Source of the DNA: an uncultured Clostridia bacterium
Lineage (GTDB): Bacteria; Bacillota; Clostridia; Oscillospirales; Acutalibacteraceae
Assembly: GCA_937896885.1 (NCBI GenBank)
Contig: CALBNX010000022.1
Span: forward strand, 1-49,025
Length of the DNA stretch: 49,025 nt
Direction: 5' to 3'
How positions within the stretch are numbered: position 1 is the first letter of the stretch; each line of letters begins with the position of its first letter. Shown piece after piece: positions 46,069 through 49,025 of the stretch. A program made the position numbers and the translations under genes. Under the pieces are notes generated by a model. It saw only the letters and a list, made by a program, of their open reading frames with translations. It did no database searches and had not been told where the DNA came from.

Positions 46069-46449
46069 ATGGCAAGAGCATTATTCTCTATGAAATTCGG
46101 TAAAAAATCATTTACAGCAAGCACAATGAAAGAAGCATATTTAAAAGCTTGCAAGTGGTACGCTACAAATATATTAAGTAAAGATGAATTGCGTGATATT
46201 CAAGTTGAATTTGAAAAAGATAAGCAATTTCCAACTGTTACTATTCATTTGTATGCAATGGTTAATGAAAGAGAAATTTTTAATCAACATTGCTTGTGTT
46301 GTAAAGAGATGCATCATAATTTTATGATTAATGAAAATACTAATTGTAATATTTGCGCTGCTGCTGGCTATCAAAATCGTTTGGAACAAAAAACAAAAAT
46401 AAAACAAAGTTATTACAGGCAACTGTTTAATAAATTGTTGGAGGAATAA
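46069..46449 (+). CDS. Hypothetical protein with central Cys cluster
   Basis: 126 aa. An N-terminal alpha/beta part (FGKKSFTASTMKEAYLKACKWYATN) is followed by a zinc-type cluster (HCLCCKEMHHNF, then TNCNICAAAGYQNR) at about residues 82-105 and a basic C-terminal helix. It starts behind AAGGAAGGTATATAGAC. No enzyme motif is visible. It resembles other small zinc proteins in this region, but I do not see direct paralogy. Role unknown. Confidence 0.7.
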   Translation: MARALFSMKFGKKSFTASTMKEAYLKACKWYATNILSKDELRDIQVEFEKDKQFPTVTIHLYAMVNEREIFNQHCLCCKEMHHNFMINENTNCNICAAAGYQNRLEQKTKIKQSYYRQLFNKLLEE

Positions 46450-46452
46450 TAA

Positions 46453-46860
46453 ATGAAAAATCTTATAAAAGCATTTTGTAAAGGTATGGCAGAGATTATT
46501 GTTGAACTTTTTACTGAAGTTATTTACTTTTGTAAAAATAATATTAGAAATTTTGCTTGGTTACTTAATATTACCCTTCCATATATTATGTACATTATAG
46601 GTCAGTATGTTCATGATAAAAGAGGTGAAATTCTTCCAGGTGGTGAAATATTTATTCCAATTATATTTGGTCTTATAATATGTTTACTTCGTTCTTATGC
46701 TAATAAAATTGGTAAAGGGACAAAAGTTCCTATACCACCTAAAAGATTTACTTACGTAGATGATGATGGTGAAGTAACAATTTCTTATCATCGTATTCAA
46801 GAATTAATTTTGTATCTGGCTGATTTAGAAGATTGGTTAGAGCGCAAAGGTCTATTATAA
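46453..46860 (+). CDS. Two-helix membrane protein
   Basis: 135 aa behind TTGGAGGAATAA. Two transmembrane segments are predicted: about 36-53 (FAWLLNITLPYIMYIIGQYV) and about 66-82 (FIPIIFGLIICLLRSY). A basic loop and a soluble C-terminal domain follow (TYVDDDGEVTISYHRIQELI...DLEDWLERKGLL). It lies far from the lysis cassette and may be an inner-membrane superinfection-exclusion or metabolism protein; nothing in the sequence decides this. Foldback copy 4 follows 7 bp downstream. Confidence 0.7.
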   Translation: MKNLIKAFCKGMAEIIVELFTEVIYFCKNNIRNFAWLLNITLPYIMYIIGQYVHDKRGEILPGGEIFIPIIFGLIICLLRSYANKIGKGTKVPIPPKRFTYVDDDGEVTISYHRIQELILYLADLEDWLERKGLL

Positions 46861-46866
46861 CATAGT

Positions 46867-46960
46867 TTTATCCAGAATGGCCCTAGAATCTCCTTTCATA
46901 GTTATTTAATATAAAATACCATTTAAAATTTTAAATTAATCTGGGGCCATTCTGATTAAA
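46867..46960. repeat. Foldback element, copy 4 of 4
   Basis: TTTATCCAGAATGGCCCTAG (46867-46886) is complementary to CTGGGGCCATTCTGATTAAA (46941-46960) at 17 of 20 positions, around a 54-bp A/T-rich centre. It lies between the membrane protein gene and the small gene at 46992. TTATCCAGA (46868-46876) recurs. A TATAAT with ATGA before it (46971-46976) follows the right arm but has no matching -35. Confidence 0.82.
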
Positions 46961-46991
46961 TATAGGATGATATAATAAAGGAGAATATTAA

Positions 46992-47123
46992 ATGATGGAA
47001 TTTGAAGAATGGCAGGAATCACAATGTTATGAGGATGCATTAGAACAATGTATTTTTAATGGAAAACCTTGTGATTACGGTATTTGTGATGAATGTCCAA
47101 TAATTTGTAAAACAGAAGTTTAA
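46992..47123 (+). CDS. Small Cys-rich protein
   Basis: 43 aa, read directly from the sequence; starts behind AAAGGAGAATATTAA (a second ATG follows at once). It begins MMEFEEWQESQCYEDALEQC and contains a Cys-rich C-terminal half (CDYGICDECPIICKTEV) with six Cys in all, compatible with zinc binding. It is acidic. Too short for a family call. It is the first gene of the last cluster, 20 bp before the SleB-like gene. Confidence 0.65.
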   Translation: MMEFEEWQESQCYEDALEQCIFNGKPCDYGICDECPIICKTEV

Positions 47124-47143
47124 AAGAAAGAGGTCTAAAGATT

Positions 47144-47749
47144 ATGACAAGTATAAAAAGAGTAATAGCTATAAACCTTGCAATAATAATGATAATTGCA
47201 TTATGTTCATTAAATAATTCTGTAAATCAAATAAATAAAAAATTAAATAAAAGTTATTCTGTTGAATCATCAAAAGTAAATGAATCCATTAATCAAATAA
47301 TTAATGTAGATACATATGATGAGGACCATCAAATTGGTGATACAACTTATTATATTGAATATCCTGAATCCACTTATAATAAGTCTTTAAATAAAGAAGA
47401 CAGATACTTGCTTGCTAAAATAGCAATGGCTGAAGCTGAAGGCTGCAATATACAAACTAAAGTATTTGTCATATTGGTGGTTTTAAATCGTGTTCAATCT
47501 GATAAATTTCCTGATACTATCTATGAAGTAATATTTGAGAAAAATCAATTTTCACCTATTAAAGATGGACGTTGGAATAAAGTTGAGCCCAATGAAGAGT
47601 GCTGGGAAGCAGTAGAGATTGCTATAAAATATGAATATGATTATTCTGAAGGTGCTCTATATTTTGAATCATGTAAAAACGAAAATAACTGGCACAGTAG
47701 AAATTTAGAATATTTATATCAAATTGATAGTATGAGGTTTTATAAATAA
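47144..47749 (+). CDS. SleB-like cell wall hydrolase with N-terminal anchor
   Basis: 201 aa. Residues about 8-25 are a signal anchor (VIAINLAIIMIIALCSL), so the enzyme is exported. Residues about 85-200 are the SleB/cell wall hydrolase (Hydrolase_2) domain: YLLAKIAMAEAEGCNIQTK (catalytic Glu in AEAEG), VLNRVQSDKFPDTIYEVI, NQFSPIKDGRWN and ALYFESC. These are lytic transglycosylase-like enzymes cutting glycan strands. With the M23 lysin at 3943 this makes a second wall enzyme, export-dependent rather than holin-dependent. One base overlaps the next start. Confidence 0.85.
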   Translation: MTSIKRVIAINLAIIMIIALCSLNNSVNQINKKLNKSYSVESSKVNESINQIINVDTYDEDHQIGDTTYYIEYPESTYNKSLNKEDRYLLAKIAMAEAEGCNIQTKVFVILVVLNRVQSDKFPDTIYEVIFEKNQFSPIKDGRWNKVEPNEECWEAVEIAIKYEYDYSEGALYFESCKNENNWHSRNLEYLYQIDSMRFYK

Positions 47750-48027
47750 TGGCTAATTATAATACATTTGCAGTAATTAACTGTAAAAAAAGAAAAATTA
47801 TACTTATAACTTCTTCAGCAAGAAAAGTAAAAAGTATAATGCAAAAAGGAATTAAAGTTGAAGTATGGAATAATAATTGTCATATTGAAACTATTTACTT
47901 TAAAAATATTAAATATTTAGATAAATACATCGAACAAGAAAAGCATTACATTAAAACAAAACAAAAAGAAGCTGAAAAGCGAAATAAAAGGAGAAATAAA
48001 AATGAATATAATAAAAGCAAATTATAA
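47749..48027 (+). CDS. Small basic hypothetical protein
   Basis: 92 aa, starting at the TAATG junction with the SleB-like gene. It is strongly basic: beta N-terminus (TFAVINCKKRKIILITSSARK, in parts) and a Lys-rich C-terminal helix (KTKQKEAEKRNKRRNKNEYN). It may bind nucleic acid. The final 26 bp overlap the thyX gene, whose ribosome site (AAAAGGAG) lies within this coding sequence. No family recognised. Confidence 0.65.
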   Translation: MANYNTFAVINCKKRKIILITSSARKVKSIMQKGIKVEVWNNNCHIETIYFKNIKYLDKYIEQEKHYIKTKQKEAEKRNKRRNKNEYNKSKL

Positions 48028-48673
48028 AATATTAACAAATATTTCTGAAAATGCAATCAATGAATTGAAGCATATAGAGTGCATTGGTCGTGTTTGTTAT
48101 AAAAGTGAAGATAAGATAACTGAAGACGGCGAGAGCGCAAAGAAATTTGTAAAGATGCTTATAAATAGAGGTCATGAAGCAATGATTGAGCACTCTAACT
48201 TATCTATAAAGTTTACAGTTGACAGAGGAGTTTCTCATGAATTGGTAAGACATAGAATTGCTTCTTTCGCACAAGAGAGTACAAGATATGTAAACTATGC
48301 CTCTGAAAAATTCGGTAATGAGATAAATATTATTGATATTCATGATGGTATTGAGCTTGATACCAAAATGAAAGATTTAAGTGCCGATATTATTTTTATG
48401 ATAATTGATGAATGGTTAAAAGCAATGAAAGATGCAGAATATCATTATATAAAAATGATAGAATTAGGTGCAACTCCTCAGATTGCTCGTTCTGTATTAC
48501 CTAACAGCACAAAAACAGAGATAACAATCAGTACAAACTATAGAGAATGGCGAGCTTTCTTTAAATTAAGAACACCAGTTTCAGCTCATCCTCAAATGCG
48601 AGAAATAACAATTCCCTTATTAAAAGAATTAAAGTCAAAGATTCCCATTATTTTTGATGATATTGATATTTAA
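48002..48673 (+). CDS. thyX: Flavin-dependent thymidylate synthase ThyX (canonical)
   Basis: 223 aa; makes dTMP from dUMP with FAD, NADPH and methylene-folate. The signature RHRX7S is complete (R83-H84-R85 to S93 in RHRIASFAQESTRY), followed by the usual VNY. The N-terminal EHSNLSIKFTVDRGVSHELVRH and the later LPNSTKTEITISTNYREWRAFFKLR segment with its conserved Arg residues are typical. Length is normal. With the dCMP deaminase and dNMP kinase it forms a dTTP path. A second, divergent ThyX-like gene at 30904 makes this pair notable. Confidence 0.94.
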   Translation: MNIIKANYKILTNISENAINELKHIECIGRVCYKSEDKITEDGESAKKFVKMLINRGHEAMIEHSNLSIKFTVDRGVSHELVRHRIASFAQESTRYVNYASEKFGNEINIIDIHDGIELDTKMKDLSADIIFMIIDEWLKAMKDAEYHYIKMIELGATPQIARSVLPNSTKTEITISTNYREWRAFFKLRTPVSAHPQMREITIPLLKELKSKIPIIFDDIDI

Positions 48674-48686
48674 AGGAGCTGAAAAT

Positions 48687-49022
48687 ATGAGTCAAATTGG
48701 AAAAGAACATCCGAAAGAATATAGTGATAAGTTTGATGAACTTAGACAAAATCGTGTAGCTGTAAGCTTTCATAAATATGAAACTGCAGCTGATAACTTT
48801 GGAATGAAACTCGTCAATGCAATTGAATCTCATGATTTATGTATTAAGAAATATCAGCAAACAGGTAACACTGAATACTTATGTGATGCTGCAAATTATT
48901 TGATGTTTGAATTTATGTATCCGCAAAAAGAAGGAGCTTATTTTAGAGCAACTGATTCAAAAGAATCTGCAGGAATAAGCGGAATATCAGTTAATCAGTT
49001 GAATTCTGATAAGCATTTTTGA
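48687..49022 (+). CDS. Conserved phage hypothetical protein
   Basis: 111 aa from ATG 48687 behind AAAGGAGCTGAAAAT; the frame is open upstream but that part overlaps thyX. It is helical: HPKEYSDKFDELRQNRVAVS, then AADNFGMKLVNAIESHDLCI, NTEYLCDAANYLMFEFMYP and a C-terminal FRATDSKESAGISGI. The CDAANYLMFEFMYP...FRATDSKESAG pattern recurs in small proteins of gut phages, with no function known to me. The last 52 bases repeat at positions 1-52, so the gene is intact in the circular map. Confidence 0.8.
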   Translation: MSQIGKEHPKEYSDKFDELRQNRVAVSFHKYETAADNFGMKLVNAIESHDLCIKKYQQTGNTEYLCDAANYLMFEFMYPQKEGAYFRATDSKESAGISGISVNQLNSDKHF

Positions 49023-49025
49023 TGC
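48971..49025. repeat. Right copy of 55-bp terminal direct repeat
   Basis: Identical to positions 1-55. It lies inside the 3' end of the last gene and its stop. Removing one copy gives a circular map of 48,970 bp in which the gene at 48687 is followed by foldback copy 1 and promoter P1. Confidence 0.95.

Noticed and set aside
46971..46976. An eighth family promoter at TATAAT after foldback copy 4
   Set aside because: The extended -10 fits but the -35 position (46948-46953) reads CATTCT, unlike T(T/G)TACA, so it is not counted.
1..49025. Prophage or temperate lifestyle
   Set aside because: No integrase, excisionase, CI/Cro-type repressor, attachment site or partition genes were recognised in any frame.

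Overview
The window is the complete, probably circular map of a tailed bacteriophage with siphovirus-type tail genes and an AT-rich genome. The first and last 55 bases are identical, so the molecule closes on itself at about 48,970 bp. Every convincing gene lies on the + strand. Strong GGAGG ribosome sites, host-like TATAAT promoters, a bacterial SH3 endolysin, a SleB-type hydrolase and Clostridium-type tail genes point to a low-GC Firmicutes host, probably a gut clostridium; this is inference. I see no integrase, excisionase or repressor, so the phage looks virulent.

Layout: (1) 239-1200 is a small promoter-driven cassette with an ART-like small protein and a tRNA-like RNA, closed by a terminator. 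(2) 1223-25433 is the virion operon: terminase small and large subunits, a lysis cassette (membrane protein, holin, M23/SH3 lysin), portal, a collagen-like fibre, an InlB-repeat fibre, a MuF head protein fused to an ADP-ribosyltransferase, an inserted promoter-driven cassette (Cys protein, ADP-ribosylglycohydrolase, two hypotheticals, two zinc ribbons), then scaffold, decoration, major capsid, connectors, tail tube, frameshifted tail chaperones, tape measure and tail tip. (3) 25477-26173 ends the late region with an XhlA-like protein and a terminator. (4) 26192-38272 is replication and nucleotide metabolism: a hammerhead ribozyme, primase, SSB, MazG, deoxyribosyltransferase, HD nucleotidase, divergent ThyX, dNMP kinase, methyltransferase, DNA polymerase III alpha, RecA, dCMP deaminase and a Cas4/RecB-like nuclease. 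(5) 38403-49022 holds a RuvC-like resolvase, a MoxR/CobS-like AAA+ ATPase, many small zinc proteins, an Hjc-like nuclease, an SAP/acidic protein, RNase H, a SleB hydrolase and a canonical ThyX.

Two dispersed sequence families organise the genome. Seven near-identical promoters (T(T/G)TACA, exactly 17 bp, TATAAT, mostly with a TG extended -10) head the non-structural cassettes, and several carry an upstream TTTGAAA/TTTCAAA palindrome. Four foldback elements of about 90-100 bp, with arms around TTATCCAGAATGGCC and AT-rich centres of 46-55 bp, sit only in gene gaps at module borders. Their inner arms differ between copies yet remain self-complementary.

The most striking gene-level system is the ADP-ribosylation pair. 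A capsid-associated MuF protein carries a complete R/STS/ExE ADP-ribosyltransferase domain. A DraG-type ADP-ribosylglycohydrolase, the enzyme class that removes such marks, follows it under its own promoter. A virion-delivered toxin or host modifier with a phage-encoded eraser is the simplest reading.
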